Shown here piece after piece: positions 19,350 through 32,147 of a DNA stretch of 64,000 nt. The DNA comes from Blastocystis hominis (lineage: Eukaryota > Sar > Bigyra > Opalinata > Blastocystidae). The DNA lies in NCBI RefSeq assembly GCF_000151665.1, contig NW_013171816.1:1560204-1624203 (forward strand). Direction: 5' to 3'. Made by a program: the position numbers and the translations under genes. The notes under the pieces are model-generated. The model ran no database searches. It worked only from the letters and a program-made list of their open reading frames with translations, and was not told the origin of the DNA. How positions within the stretch are numbered: the first letter of the stretch is position 1; each line of letters begins with the position of its first letter.

Positions 19350-21762
19350 TCAGAAATCACTTTCTCTATCTAGTTCACTGGTCGAAGACCACTCGTTTTC
19401 TTTACTCGCCTGTGGGCTTCGTTTCACACATAACCCGCGCTCTGCATACGCATCGATCTCCTTCAAAGCCTGTTCCACGTACTCATGAAGGAACCAACCA
19501 ATCAATCCATGAATGAATGAATGAATGAATGAAAAGGATATAAAAATGCATCCCTGTGAATCACACTTCGTCTTGAGATCGTTCAACACCTTCTCCACCT
19601 TGAAATCGACAAACAACTGCGCAGTCACTTCTACCCATCACCTCCTTCCCCCTCTCCCACCATTCTTCAGCATGTATCGAATCGCCCCCGCCGCAAACCC
19701 CAGCCACAGACACAAGTGCTGGATGATGTATAAAGACACGCTCTTCTTCTCTTCTAGATCGCCCCCCACGCGCGGCGTGAACGACAAATCCGACATCCGC
19801 GAGTCCTCCGACAGCGAGCTCACCCGCTCCGGCGTGTGCGACTGGAAGCTCGCATCGCGCAGCATCAAGTGTTCTGTCGGCGAGCTGAGCACGTCCGCCG
19901 CGTTCTCCGGAGGATAGACCTCGTTCTCCACCGCGATCTCGAGGTACGCGTTGATTTCCTGGAAGAACGCGGAGAGCTGGCCGTGAGATCGATCGCACAA
20001 CGCTACGAGAGGCGCCTGGATGAAGAGGGGCGTCGAGGAGTACATCGCCAGATTCATCAGCTGTCCGAACAGCACGCCGTTCAGATCGTTCCGATGCTGC
20101 AGCAGCAGCCGGCGCAGCCGCTCCAGTCCGCGCTGATGCAGAAAATCAACCACCATGTCGGGGTCTAAACCTCATTGCTGGCTTCGAAAGCGACCTCGGA
20201 TGATGTTGGAGATCGCGCGCGCGGCGCAGACGCCGACCTTCCCGCTCCAACTCTCCTCGACCTGCATGAGCGCGTTGAGCCCGTTGGCGAGCTTGAAAAG
20301 CTTCATGTTTTCGGGGTGATTGGCGAGGAGAACGGAGGCCGTGCCGATCGCCGAGGTCACCACGTGCGCGTTGGGGCAGGAGAAGCAATTGATAATGCGG
20401 ATGATGCCGTCGCACGGACCCACGCGGTTCTGCGGTTCATTCGCCTCCGCAATCCCCACCTTGCACTCCGGGCATTGCCGACAGCACGTCTTAATGCACT
20501 CCAAACAATACAAAATCTGCTTCTCGTTGCTCAGATGAATCATCCCGAAGAACAACTCCACGCCATTCAGATCGCACACTTCGCGGCAATTCGCGCCGTC
20601 CACGTTGCACAAGTTCATCAAAATCCCAACCAGATACAAGCACAACTTCCGCACCGACGAATTCGACGACGGAACCGTCTCCGGCGTTCCCCGCGGGGTA
20701 AACGCCACCATGCTATTCTCCGATAACCGCGGCAACGACGGCTTCGCCTCCGGACTCACCGGACGCGTCTGTCTACGCCTCACCGAGCATTGCCGAGTCT
20801 ACTGGGCATTGACGACTTCGTTCTGGAGGATGGAGATGAGCGTGGTGATGCCTTCGCTCTCGCGGAACACCGTCGAGATTTCCCGCGAGGATTGCGTCAT
20901 ATTCAGCAGACACCCCGCGGTCGCCAGCATCAGCTCCAGGATTTCTCGCGAGATCGCGCGGTTCCGAGCCAGCTGGGCATTGCCGAACTGCAGACAGCGG
21001 ATCAGACTGCCCATCACGTCCTTCCGCTTCACCGCCTGCGCGATAACCGCGGGTTGCTGCACGCTCTGCTGCCGCAGCTGCCGCAGCGCGGCGATGCGCA
21101 GCGACACGACGGAATACCGCACGAAGAACAACGCCGCGTGCAGACTGCCCGGAATCGCGGTTTTCTCGGCGAACTCGAGGCGCCATCGGCAGCCATCGGT
21201 GCAGCGGAAGACGCTCTTGTCCTCCTCGTCCTCTTTGGCCGTGCGCACCGTGCGGATGCTCAGATGCACGCTCGTCTGGCCCTCCTTCGCCGGAACGCCC
21301 AGACGCAGCGAGTTGGACTGGTCGAGCAGCTCGCGAAGCGAGGATTCCGCCGTGCAGAGGAACTTCCAGAAGCTCTGGTCGAAGTCGCGGGAGGTGAAAC
21401 GCCGGTGCGTTTCGCGGTCGACTTGGGAAAGCGCGGAAACGGAGTCCAAAGGGAGAAACGAGGCGATTAAAACTTGACTGGCGAAGGGGAGGCGGCTCCA
21501 GGGAGAGGAGGGCTGCGCGAGGAGGGCGTGGCAGGCGTGACAGACGCGTTGGAGACCCATTTTGGAGTGAGGATAGCCGTAGGCGGAGAGATCCTACGCA
21601 TCATGACGGGAGATGGCAGGAAACGGCTTGGAGGGAAGAACACGCTTTGCAAAACACGCGGCCGCACAAACGGCAGTGATGGCGACGCTTAAATAGGGAA
21701 AAGGAACAACCACAATCAGAACAGCGCGCAGACATCGAATCAGGAACCCAAAGAGGGGTCAT
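19350..21762 (-). CDS. FYVE - F-box-like - ARM repeat protein
   Basis: ATG at 21762 gives MTPLWVPDSMSARCSDCGCS, the WxxD start of a FYVE finger, then KRRHHCRLCGRVFCKAC. A 31-nt intron leads to DLSAYGYPHSKMGLQRVCHA CH, the last Cys pair, so all eight zinc ligands are present. An F-box-like segment follows directly (LPFASQVLIASFLPLDSVSA), then helical repeats of ARM type (ITTLISILQNE, LVGILMNLCNVDGANCREVC, VTSAIGTASVLLANHPENMK). Later introns are 48, 30, 30 and ~86 nt. FYVE binds PI3P on endosomes. The F-box assignment is weaker. The combination is unusual. It ends ELDRESDF with a genomic TGA. The last intron contains a (GAAT)n microsatellite and its limits are uncertain. Confidence 0.75.
19511..19533. 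repeat. (GAAT)n microsatellite
   Basis: Five to six perfect GAAT units, probably inside the last intron of the FYVE/F-box/ARM gene. A similar tract lies at 41,244-41,267. Confidence 0.75.
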
Positions 21763-22204
21763 TCGATATTCGCCAACTTTGCTGTACGATGAATAGCCAA
21801 AATCACTTCGTCTTTCGATCGGATGTAGATGATGGTTCTGCGTCTCACCACTTCGCAATTGATCCTACGTAGATGTCGCCACAGCACTTTGATTCTGCAA
21901 ACGTCGCGTACGACTTCAAACTAGGAGACAGCGGCTTTGTATTCGCCACGTAGTTCTTCCGGAAGTCTGGCAAACAATTGGAATAACAGAGAACGCAGCT
22001 CTTGCAAACACGATGTTGATTGTACTTTCCCAGATAGGGAATTGGAGATACGTAAGGAGAACAGTAGGAACATACGCTCTATGCTGGGTAAAGCGAGAAC
22101 TCGAATACTTGGTTGCAGCATTCACAATCATACAGTTTACACTTCTCACTCTCTATTGCCCCACATAGAGAGCAGTTTCGTTGATGTGAACGAACAACGG
22201 GCAT
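21759..22204 (-). CDS. Small double zinc-finger protein, unknown
   Basis: Proposed start ATG at 22204 (MPVVRSHQRNCSLCGAIESE). Introns of 30, ~27 and 29 nt join CKLYDCECCNQ, SVCSYCSPY, YNQHRVCKSCVLCYSNCLPD, FRKNY and FEVVRDVCRIKVLWRHLRRI, then NCEVVRRRTIIYIRSKDEVI and LAIHRTAKLANIE. At least five CxxC pairs suggest two or three zinc sites. The TGA stop (21759-21761) overlaps the ATG (21760-21762) of the downstream FYVE gene as ATGA. A 5' exon near 22,210-22,320 (MDFHLQETIRFEFPPADDP) may belong to it, but I found no intron that joins it. No family recognised. Confidence 0.5.
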
Positions 22205-22666
22205 TCCACTTTTCAGATATCTACTACCCCCAGATAATAGTGTATCCCCGCGGTTGTGCACACTGGGTCATCAGCGGGAGGGAATTCAAAGCGAATCGTT
22301 TCCTGGAGGTGAAAATCCATTCACGGGTCGAGTGCCCATCCGAAATGTGAGATGGGAGTAGTAGTTTACACAATTCGTTACACAATCCAAATCCTCTGCT
22401 TGCACAAAGTCGACTCGATTTCTATCCACCCACCATTCTCACACGCATGCGAAGAGAGAGCACACAGAAATAAACGATTCTAAGACCAGGTCTGATTTGG
22501 AAAACATAGTACGGATTGAAAGGACTTTCAACTCCTGTTGTTTTTTATATATATATATATATAATATAAGATTCTTGTACTGTGCCTACTCCCATTCCAA
22601 TTCCAATTCCAATTTCAATTCCTGTTTCTATTCTACGGACCCAATTCTTACGTCAGCAGATTTTGG
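22205..22666. other. Intergenic region with (TA)n tract
   Basis: About 460 bp holding a (TA)n run near 22,546-22,565 and CAATTC-like repeats near 22,590-22,620. A short open frame at 22,210-22,320 on the minus strand may be an exon of the neighbouring zinc-finger gene. No other gene seen. Confidence 0.45.
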
Positions 22667-23032
22667 ATGAAACTCCCGATCCTAATCGTTTTGGTCAATT
22701 TTTTTTTAATGATTAACCCTATAAATGAGTGTTTGATGAATTCTAAGGATATTCAAGTTCTGTGGACACAGTCCAGCGAGTCAAATCGCGTCGTTTTTCG
22801 ATGTGTTCATCGCACATCCCCTAGTTTGTTAGAGTCTCCTTGTCACAGTAAGATTGTATTGGGGAGACGATCTAGTTCTTTATTTAGCACTCCAAAACAG
22901 TGTGTTGAGTTGAGTGAAGTTTGTTCCATTTCCAAAGAAGAGGAAGAAGAGTCATCACCTTATGACAACTTTTTTGATTGTGATTATGGTTATTTAGCCC
23001 TTCCAATTGACTTTCATCTTTCCTACCCGTAA
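22667..23032 (+). CDS. Small secreted-type Cys-containing protein, hypothetical
   Basis: Single open frame of ~121 codons. MKLPILIVLVNFFLMINPIN looks like a signal peptide, and the mature part has seven cysteines (ECLMN, FRCVH, SPCHS, KQCVEL, EVCSI, DCDYGY) and an acidic stretch EEEEESS. No similarity recognised. It lies between two minus-strand genes, ends in TAA, and a TTGTTTGC motif follows ~45 bp later. The motif favours a real transcript. AT-rich codons and short length keep confidence low. Confidence 0.4.
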   Translation: MKLPILIVLVNFFLMINPINECLMNSKDIQVLWTQSSESNRVVFRCVHRTSPSLLESPCHSKIVLGRRSSSLFSTPKQCVELSEVCSISKEEEEESSPYDNFFDCDYGYLALPIDFHLSYP

Positions 23033-23179
23033 CAATGATGATGATAGATGATATATATATAAAATAATGATTGTCGCTTGTTTGCTGCAACAAACCCCCT
23101 TCAACTTAATCTTTCTCCCACTTTACAAACACACGAACCACTCCATCAATCAATCTCAAAAACACCCTCCTTCTCCTCT

Positions 23180-26100
23180 CTACTGCATAATGAACTCTCC
23201 CGAAGACCCATAATGGATCGCCACAAGCAGTCGCTCTCTCATGATCTGCTCCGACGAATACTGCGGCAGCTCCAACTGGAAGAAGCACGTATGCGCCACC
23301 GGCAACATATAATCCCCCGCGTTCTTATACGTCAGTTTAAACGGCCGCGGCCACGACTCGCTCTTGGGCAGCTTCGACCGTCCCCATGTGAACCGCAGGA
23401 ACTGGCTGCGATCCTTGTCGGTGAGTCCCTCCATCACATTCCAGAATTGCTTCACCACCGGATGGCTCTCCGTCCATCCAATATACACCGTGTGCTTCTT
23501 CAGCAGCTCCACGGAGATCTCCGGCACTCCCTTCACCGTCCGCTCCAATTGCTCCCACGTGAAGAGCGACAGCGCTCGCTGCGGAACCAGCGCGTACACG
23601 CCCGCAGCGATCGCCTCCGCGGCCTGCCGCGCCTCGTTGATGCGCGCCTCGAGCGCCATCTTGCAGAACTTGAGGCGGTTGTGGAAGGTGACCGCGATCT
23701 GCGACCCCGAGGGCAGCAATTCCACCTCGTTCCCCGCGGAATCCAGAATCGCGAAGACCATATCGAACACGAACGGGAACTCGTCGACGCCGTCGCTCTC
23801 GGAGTACTCTCGCACCTGCTGGAGCGTGGAGATGAGCCCGGAATCGACGGCCTTGATGTCCTCCTCGGTGACCTCGTCGCCGACGATCGTCTTCCAGATC
23901 TGCGGGGACAGCTCGAACGACAGCAGGTGCTTCGTGCGCAGCGACACGCCGATCAGGTTCCCCACGAAGCGGTACATCTCCAGCGCCTCGCTGCTGTCGC
24001 GGTAGCGCGGGTTGGGGATGAATCGCTCCTCGGTTTCCTGGTCGTTCATGGCGTTGGGGCACGGAATGAACAGGTCGATGTGATCCGAGAACAAATCTTC
24101 CACGCAGCGCTCCACCGCGTCGCGGTACAGCCCGCCCCAGTCCAGGCCCTGCTCGCCCTTGTATTTGATCGCCACCAGCCGGTCTTTGGAGTCCAGCTTC
24201 GCGCGCAGCACGCTCACCGGGAACCGCTGCATCTGCCGGCAGAACTGCGCGAACATGCACTCCGAGTTGATCGCCGAGTGGCTGTCGTTGTCCATGTCGT
24301 CCCCCGACCGCTCCAGCTCCGTGAAGATGCGCCGATTGTCCAGCTCCACGATGGGGTACGCCGCCTGGCCGGAGTACTCCGTCTGCTTGATGCTCATCTC
24401 CAGCACGTTCTCTTTGATCGTCGGGAACACGTACAGCGAGATGCTCGTGATCAGCGAGCCCAGCGTCCGCTCGTCCTTCCCGCTCGCGTTCATCAGCTCG
24501 ATCAGATGCATGCACGGCTGCAGCTGCCGGTTGTAGAACTGCAGCAGCGCGATGCGCAGACGGAGGTGCACCGGATCCACGTCGCGCAGCGCGTAGTAGC
24601 GCGCCTTGTCGTCGTCGGTGAGCGCGTAGGAGCGCGCGTCCACGTCTAGTAGCGACGATTTGGACTGCTGCGCGAAGATCTCGAACGCGGTGAGCAGGTC
24701 CTCGTCCATCAGAGGCGAGAAGGAGCGCATGGCCTCCACGGCGAGGCGATAATTCGGCTCCGTCCACGGCAGACCGGTCGCCTCCATGATCACGCGGAGA
24801 TATTTCGCGGGGATCGGCGCGCGGTAGTAAATGCAGCGCGTCAGCAGATGGACCGACGTCAGCTGCTCGAGCAGCGAGTCTTTCTTGACCTCCGGAACGT
24901 TCTCTACCCACGGAGCGATCATGGAAGACTGATTCTCCTTGAGAGAGGCGGCGTCGATCTCCTCCTTCAGCGTGTAGGTGAGCAGGAAGTCGAGGAGCAG
25001 CGGCAGCTGCGAGGGAACGATCGTGTTCCGGTCGATGTTCTCGCAGTAGCGCAGCACGACGGTCATCATGCCGCTGACGTCCGGATGCGCCGTGACGGTG
25101 ATCTGGGACGAGGTGATCAGCCGCGACAGCAGCTCCACGACGCGCATCTTGAAGGGCATTCCGGAGGTCTGGAGGTAGAGGACCAGGTTGTTGAGCGTCC
25201 GGTTGAAGAAGTCGTCCTTGTCGAACTTGTAGTTCTTCGAGATGTCGATCAGAAGGTCGTACGCGTAGCAGTTCCAGTCGAAACAGCGCGACGACAGCAC
25301 GTCCGCGTCGCACGACCAGTTCACGTTCTCGAAGGGCTGCACCATGAACCCGTAGCCCCACTGATCGCCCGTCGACACGTTGCTCTCGTACGTGAACCGC
25401 ACCGTGTTCCCGCGCACCGTGAACGAGCAGAACGCGTCGGCCGTGCCGGAGAACCGCGCGATGGACTGGTTCATCGCCTCGTCCTGGTAGAAGGACAGCG
25501 AGGCGTGGGTAGGGTCCAGATAGCACTGCCGATCGAAGATGATGCGGAGCCCCGCGGCGCCGGGGATGGTGATCTTGTCGGAGTACTTGGTTTTGGGGAA
25601 GGAGGGGTGCAGCGAGGACACGTACACGCAGTTGTTGGTGAAGTTCCCGATGGAGATGGAGGACAGCGTGAGCTGCCGCAGCGACGCGGACTCCATGCTG
25701 AGTCGCTCGTCCTCGGGAGGAACGTACAGCGTGACTTTGTTGTTGTCCGTGTCGTCCCATGTGCCGTCCATAAACGCTTGGATCAGCGTCAACGCGCGCG
25801 GAGACGTGCTGACGATCTGCCGGATGGCCAGCTGCAGCAGCTTGAACTGGCAGGACTCCAGCGTCATGGTCTCGTGGAACGTCGACGTCCACGACTGCGA
25901 GGTTTTCTGCGTGAGGTAGATGAACTTCATCAGCCGCACGATGTCGTAGCTGTTCATCTTGCAGCTGTCGATCACGTCCAGGCGCGGCTGCATCAGATAC
26001 AGCAGCGAGATCATGGTCTCGCGGCTCCACAGCTGCAGCAGCGCCACGCACAGCCGCCCCACGATGCCTCGCAGATGCTGCACGTCGTCCAGATGGAACA

Positions 26101-29100
26101 GCAGACGGTACTTCTGCACGCGCACCTCGCTCTCGTCGTAGGATCGGTCCTCCACGATCCCCGTCTCCGGGTCCAGCACGCTCAGCCGCACCTTCCCGTT
26201 GCTGATCGCGGTGATGACGCCGGTCGGAGATACCGGGGAGTAGACCAGATCCTCCTTGCTGACGCAGCTGATCACGCCGTAGAGCGAAGACGACCGCGCC
26301 ACGCCGTCCGTTCGCACGTTGTCTGCACACTGCAGACGCGAGAACGGAGGAAACATCGTGGACAGCAGCGAGGGCGTGAGCGCAGCCGACTTGACGGGCT
26401 CGGCGATGAGCGGCTGCCGGATGGAGGTCTCCAGATCGTTCAGAACGGAGACGTCTTCGACCTTGCCGCCAATCGGAGTGATCTGCCGGTTTTCCTCCGA
26501 GATCTTGAGAATGAAGTCCTTCTTCATCTCCATCAGGTACGACACGGTCGAGTCCATATTATCCTGGTACGACTACATGGTTAGCAACGCCTTCCTCCAT
26601 CCCTCCTACCCGCAGCATCTTATAACAAATATCCTCGTTATACCCGGTGATCCCGGAGATCGTCTTCGCCAGCTTCGTTCGCTTCTCATCGCGCAGCACC
26701 GTCGGTCTCCCATCGTCCCACGGGTCCGTCGCCTCGTCCTTTCCCAGTCCGCACGTGGCTCCGTACGATCGGCGTCGCTCTCGCTCCATGCGCGATGTCT
26801 CCGACTGCAGCTCCATCGGGAGGAATCGAGGCGATCCGGGGTACGTATTGATCAAGTACTCCACGAACCAGTTGTAATACTGCATCATCACCGAGGTGGC
26901 CAGCGGCATGTTGCACGCGACCGGCTTCACCGCCACGCGGAGAATCTGCGCGATCACCGGCTGCTGGATCGACTGCACGAGGTCCGGGACGTCGATCAGG
27001 ATGCTTTGGAGACACCGGATCAGATGCAGCGCAATCATCGCTTCCTGCAGGCGAGGAACGGGGAGCGACAGCGCCGACGTATTAAAGAACGGCATGGAGC
27101 GCGCAGGCATCGTGAACAGCTCTTTGGGCAGCTTGAGAAGCGACACCAGCTCCTGCAGAGACGGCAGCAGCGCCTGGTAGCAGTCCTTGAGACCCGCCGG
27201 CACGCGTTCGCGATCGATCACGTCCAGCGCGTAGAGGCTCATCGACCGCGGAGTGTCGATCTTGTCCATCAGCACCACCACCTCGCTCATCGTTCGGTTC
27301 CCCTTGATCACGAACCCGCTGCCCGCGCTCCGGTACGCCGTGTGCATCAAATCCTCCGCGTCGGCGGACCCCTCCGCCATGAACTCGTGCGGCCGGATGC
27401 GGCAGCCGCTGTAGAGATGCGGCGACAGCCCGCCCAGCACCTTCAGCACCGCGATCAGCGCCGTCACCCAGGGCGTCCGGAGGAACAGGAACAGCTCGTC
27501 GGGCTGCGCTGCGTCCGACTGCTCGCGCCTCTTGGCCTCGACGGCGCCCTCGACGATCTCGGTGAGGATCTTGCAGATGATGGGCTTCCAGAAGGGCTGC
27601 GCGAGGAGCCGGCGGAGCGTGTAGACGGCCTCCTCCGCGGTGATCTCGGCCGAGTAGGAGGCGCTGTGGCCGTCGGGACGGATGGCCATCTCGCAGAGCG
27701 TCTGCTTGGGAACGGCGAAGAGGTCGCGGAGCAGCGAGGCGCGGTTTTGGTCCTTGCAGGCGGAGAAATCCGAGAAAAGGTTGAAGAGGATCGCGTCGTA
27801 GGGACAGCAGAGCGCGCAGGCGGCACGCTCGCCGAGCAGAGCGCTGGCGCAGGAGTCGGCGTGCGCTGCGAGATGGAGAAGGTGGTAGATGAAGAGATGG
27901 CAGCGCGCCTCGTCGGTCAGATGGGAAGGAACGGAGAGGAGCGCGTTCTCTGGAGGCGGGGAGCGGAGATAGGTGTGGTGGATGCAGTTGTCGTTGGGCA
28001 CGCGGACGATTTGGTCGCTCATGTTCTGCAAGACCATCAGCATGAGTCGCTGGATTCGCGGGGAGAGATGCATCATCTCGATGCCCAGGTCCAAAATCGC
28101 GTCCATTTTGAGCACGGTCCGCATGTCGGTTTTGCACACGAACACCAGCAGACCCATCAAGCACGCGACGAACGCTTCGCCCGCGCACACGCAGCAGTCC
28201 ATCTCTACAGAGCCCTGCAGATTGGTCTTCCCGTCCAGGCTCTCGCGGATGCACGCGTTCGGATTGATCGAGGAGTTCAGCTGGCTGTACAATGAGTGAG
28301 CGAAGGGCTGCCAGCGCTGGCACAGTCGCGTCAGCACGGCTCGCTCTCCATTCACAAAATTCACGAAGTCGTTGAGCAAAACGCACGTCACGCGCCGGTA
28401 CAGCGCGCTTCTGCGCACGAACAGATTGCTCACGTCGCTCAGCGTCCAGAAAAACAGGCTCTCCCGGTTCTGCGCGGCGGAATTCACGCTTTTGATGCGG
28501 TGGTCGCAGACCTGGTCGATCACGATCAGATTGTAGCACACGCGAAGCACGTTCGCCAGCATCATCAGCGACGTCGGAAACACGCCCAGCACCGACTGGT
28601 CGATCCGCAGGTAGTTCCCGCGGTTCTTGAACTCCTCGAGAATCCCGCGGAAATACGACGATTTGAGCGGAACCAGCTTCTCGGCCATCTGGTCCCACAA
28701 CGGCCCCGGAGAGATGAGCACCTCGTCGCCGTTGCCGGAAATCCGGCCGTACCAGTTGGAGAGGCTGTGCAGCGCCGTCTCGATCAGCATGGGGACGTAC
28801 AGAGACAGGCAGAAGTAGGGGATTTTGGGCGACGCCATGGTGACCAGCACGAAGAGCACCGCGCTGCCGAGCCGCCAGTTCAGATTCGCCATGCATTTGT
28901 TGAACAGGTCGATCAGGTACTGCCCGAACTTCCGCCAGCTCTGCAGCAGCGCGCGATACGCCTCCGGCGAGCAGCCCTCCGTGTGGTGCAGGTAGTCGCG
29001 GTGGAAGCCCTCCGCCGCCTTCCCGCCCTTCCAATTCACCAGCGCGTTGCTCACGCCCAGCAGGAACAGCCGCGCCGCCTGCGGGAAGTTCTCGATGGTC

Positions 29101-32020
29101 TTCAGCATCACCACCACGTCGTCCACCGCGTGCTGCAGCGTCAGCGCGTTCTCCGTCCGCGCCTGCAGCGTCCGCCGAATATCGTTCACGGACGCTGGAA
29201 TAAACAGCATCAGCAGCTTCTTGACCGAGGAAGTCACCAGCTCCGCGATCGACGTCGGCACCGCCCCGCGGTCGTCGCCCAGCTGGCTTTTCGACGGGAT
29301 GTGCCGCGCTGGGTACGCGGGACGGTCCTCGGGAGTGCCCAGCAGGTTGTCGGAGATGCCCATCGCGTCGCGGTCGTTCAGATCGAGCGGCTGCGCGAGC
29401 TCCATGAGCAGATTCATCTTCTCCATCATCACGTCGAGGAACTCTTCGTAGCTCTCCGCCGGCTGCACGAACTCGGGGTCCGTGAACTCCTGCGCCTCCG
29501 CGGCGCGGGGCGGCATCGCCGACTCGCCCTCGAACGTCATCAGGCGCCGCATGTCCTTGTTGATCACCGAGGACCCCGCGGTGGAGCCGGCGGCCTGGAA
29601 GGCGGTGCTGCTCCGGATGCGCAGCGTGTACTCCTTCCGCTTCTGCAGGCGCAGGCTGTCCGTCGTCGTGGAGCTGCGCCGCACGATCGTGATCGTGTTG
29701 GTCGTGCGTGACGCGCTGATGTTCTGGTGCGACACGAACTCCTGCTTCTTCGAACGCAAAAAGTTCCGCAGCGCCACGACGTTCTTCCAGATCTCCGACA
29801 CGTTCTCCGTCACCTCGGGCGTCTGTCCGCGCTCCAGCGCGCTCATCAGAAGCTCCAGATCGCCGCTTTGCCGACGCATCTTCGCGAACACCGCGAGCCA
29901 GCGCAGCTCCAAGTTCACACTGATGGGCTGGTGCTTGCGCCGCCAGGCAGGCTCCGGGAACTTCTCGTCCAGAAACGTGTGCAGCACCGTGTAGCGATTC
30001 TCGATGTTCTCATACACGTCCTGAATGAAGCTCCCTCGCGCGCGATCGGCCTCGCTAGGCGTGAGAGAAGCGTGAAATGGAAAGAAACCTCATTAATCCG
30101 CCGCTGAATAGATAGCTCTCCGCGATGTATTGGAGCTCCGGGGTCTTGTCTGCGATCTGAAAGTAGCGCGTGTTGTAGTGGATCTTCGAGGAAATCACGG
30201 TGAGCAGATAAAAAAGCGTGAGATACCACGAAATCGGCTGCGGCGTCGGCGTGAAGTTCGGATCGTACATGGGCAGAAACATCAAACTATCGTTCTTCTG
30301 GTGGAGATCGCTCTGAAAATGAGCCACGCCCGGCAACTCGCACATCGATGCAGCACATCTTCATCAGCTGGCACCACATTGTTAGCAGCTCTAACAGGTC
30401 CCCGCTCGCGTAGCTGATCACGTCCATCGCGAAGGTCCCCACATACAGCACGTTCACAGCGTACGGCAGCAGGTGGCCCAAGGCCGTCTCGCGCAGCGCG
30501 CTGATCACATCCGCCACACGCGACGTTTGCTTGATGAAGAGCAGCGCTTTGGTGAGGATTCGGACGCAGGACGAGCACAGAGAGGACAGATAGGCCTGCA
30601 TAATCGCGGTTTCGCTGCGAGCTGCGGTGGTATCGCCTTCGGCTTGGGAGAAGAGATAGATCTGGAAGGGGAAGAGGATGTTGTTGATGGCGTTCTGCGA
30701 TCGACTCGACGGTTTGAAGCAGGAATCGACGAGTTGCTCGTGCGAGAGATATTCCTACTTCAAAACCCGATCAAAATGCAAACGAGGATGTCCTTCTCGG
30801 CGACCTCGATGACTTGGTTGATGATCTTCAGCGCTTCTTGCTCCATCGCGGGGTCGCGTCGACTCTCCAAATCGTAATCAGGAAGCATGCGACTCAGCTG
30901 CTCGCGCGTGATATGCGGCGCGAAGAAGCCTTTCGATTTGGCCAGTCCGTTGCGAAGATAGTGCGAGCAATACCGAGACCAGTACGCTATTTCTCACACT
31001 CGCTCAACACATCAACTCTCCGACGCCTCCATCACGCCATACACGGGGCGATAATCGTCTCGACGCATCGGGTACACGCTAGCAATCAACCGGGATGTTC
31101 AGTTCCACTCCACAACGTCGTAGCAATTCTCGGCGCCGTACCGATACATGTTTCCCTCGCCGTTATCCCAGCGAACACGCACGCCTTTCTGCGGAATCCC
31201 CTTCCAGTCCTTCACGTATTGCACGACGCCTTCTTCGCCGTCGCCTTGGGAACCCCACATCCAATCGGGACCGCGGATCACGCGATCTCCGGGACGCAGA
31301 GGAGGGAACAAAACTAGGGGTGGGGAGGGGAGAGGAGAACGGTACATTCTTTTTCGTCCTCGTTTAGATCGTGCATCGGACAAAACTCACAATGAGGCAC
31401 CTTTCTATGATCAGAACCGCGCAGCAAACGAAGGTACCCGCAAGTGCAGAATGTGGAACTACCAGGATAGGCGGGGCGCAAAGAAGCTCGATTTACTTGA
31501 GCGGAACGAAGGATACTGTAGATGAACACACACTTAGGAGTGATACCGCTGGATAAACAAAATAACCGCGTTGCGACGAATAAACAATTCTTCAAATGAA
31601 CTAGAACTATGGACTAAATAAGATAATTCCTGCTCATTAACAGATCATGTCAATTCTCACCTGGAAGTTTGCAGTTTCGAATTTAAAGTCACCTTGAGAA
31701 CGAATTGTTCCCGCAGAAGAACGCAAAGTGAAGTTTTTCATGTTTTCAAAAACTAGACTGTGAAAATCCGGATTCAAATTGTACATTCTTTTCTCTTTAC
31801 CTCTGAAAGTCGGATACCTTGGATATCTCCTAAAGTGATCGGATAGTCTTCCCGAAACAGAACTGCTACAGGAGGAGTTTCCGTAAACATATTCTTTGTA
31901 ACATTTACCAAAAAGTTGGCAGAACAACGTTCCTAATTGTTCAACTCCGTAACTATTGCGTACCCAGTACCAACCTTCACCTCCAATACACGAATATTTA
32001 TCGTATGTTGAAGTCGACAT
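23180..32020 (-). CDS. Giant MIB/HERC2 - UBA - HECT E3 ubiquitin ligase
   Basis: About 2,800 residues. Proposed start ATG 32020 (MSTSTYDKYSC). Short introns (31, 30-38, 33, 32 nt) then join a small Cys-rich finger (STFCTCGKVPHCEFCPMHD) to a MIB/HERC2 domain (GDRVIRGPDWMWGSQ, VRVRWDNGEGNMYRYGAENC). Introns of 30, 30, 29, 31 and 34 nt lead into a >1,100-residue helical region. A 37-nt intron near 26,557-26,612 joins a UBA-like helix (TKLAKTISGITGYNEDICYK) to a β-rich region and then the HECT domain: KYKGEQGLDWGGLYRDAVER, RFVGNLIGVSLRT and the catalytic cysteine in HTCFFQLELPQYSS. The HECT end resembles HERC1/HECTD1 types. GC-rich coding. The first junction (31,600-31,660) is unresolved. TAG stop with TGTTTGTA ~55 bp further. 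Confidence 0.82.
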
Positions 32021-32147
32021 GGTCTTCTCCAATTCTATTATTATTTTTGTTTTGTGAAGAGATGAAAAATACCCCCGATTTGTGGAATTTAACAAAACAG
32101 AATTACATGATAACCCTTACACGTCCATTTAACGCTCCTTCTCTTCC

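Noticed and set aside
22546-22565. (TA)n run as a replication origin or telomere-like element
   Set aside because: A simple dinucleotide repeat without supporting context.
26557-26590. Two separate genes at the 30,017-26,559 and 26,557-23,180 frames
   Set aside because: A 37-nt GT..AG intron joins them in phase and restores a continuous UBA-like helix before the HECT half.
24848-28295. Very long plus-strand open frames (578 and 658 codons) over 24.8-28.3 kb, and others at 23.1 and 28.3 kb
   Set aside because: They are antisense to the GC-rich HECT ligase; Arg/His/Gln-rich, with no motifs. Shadow frames caused by codon bias.
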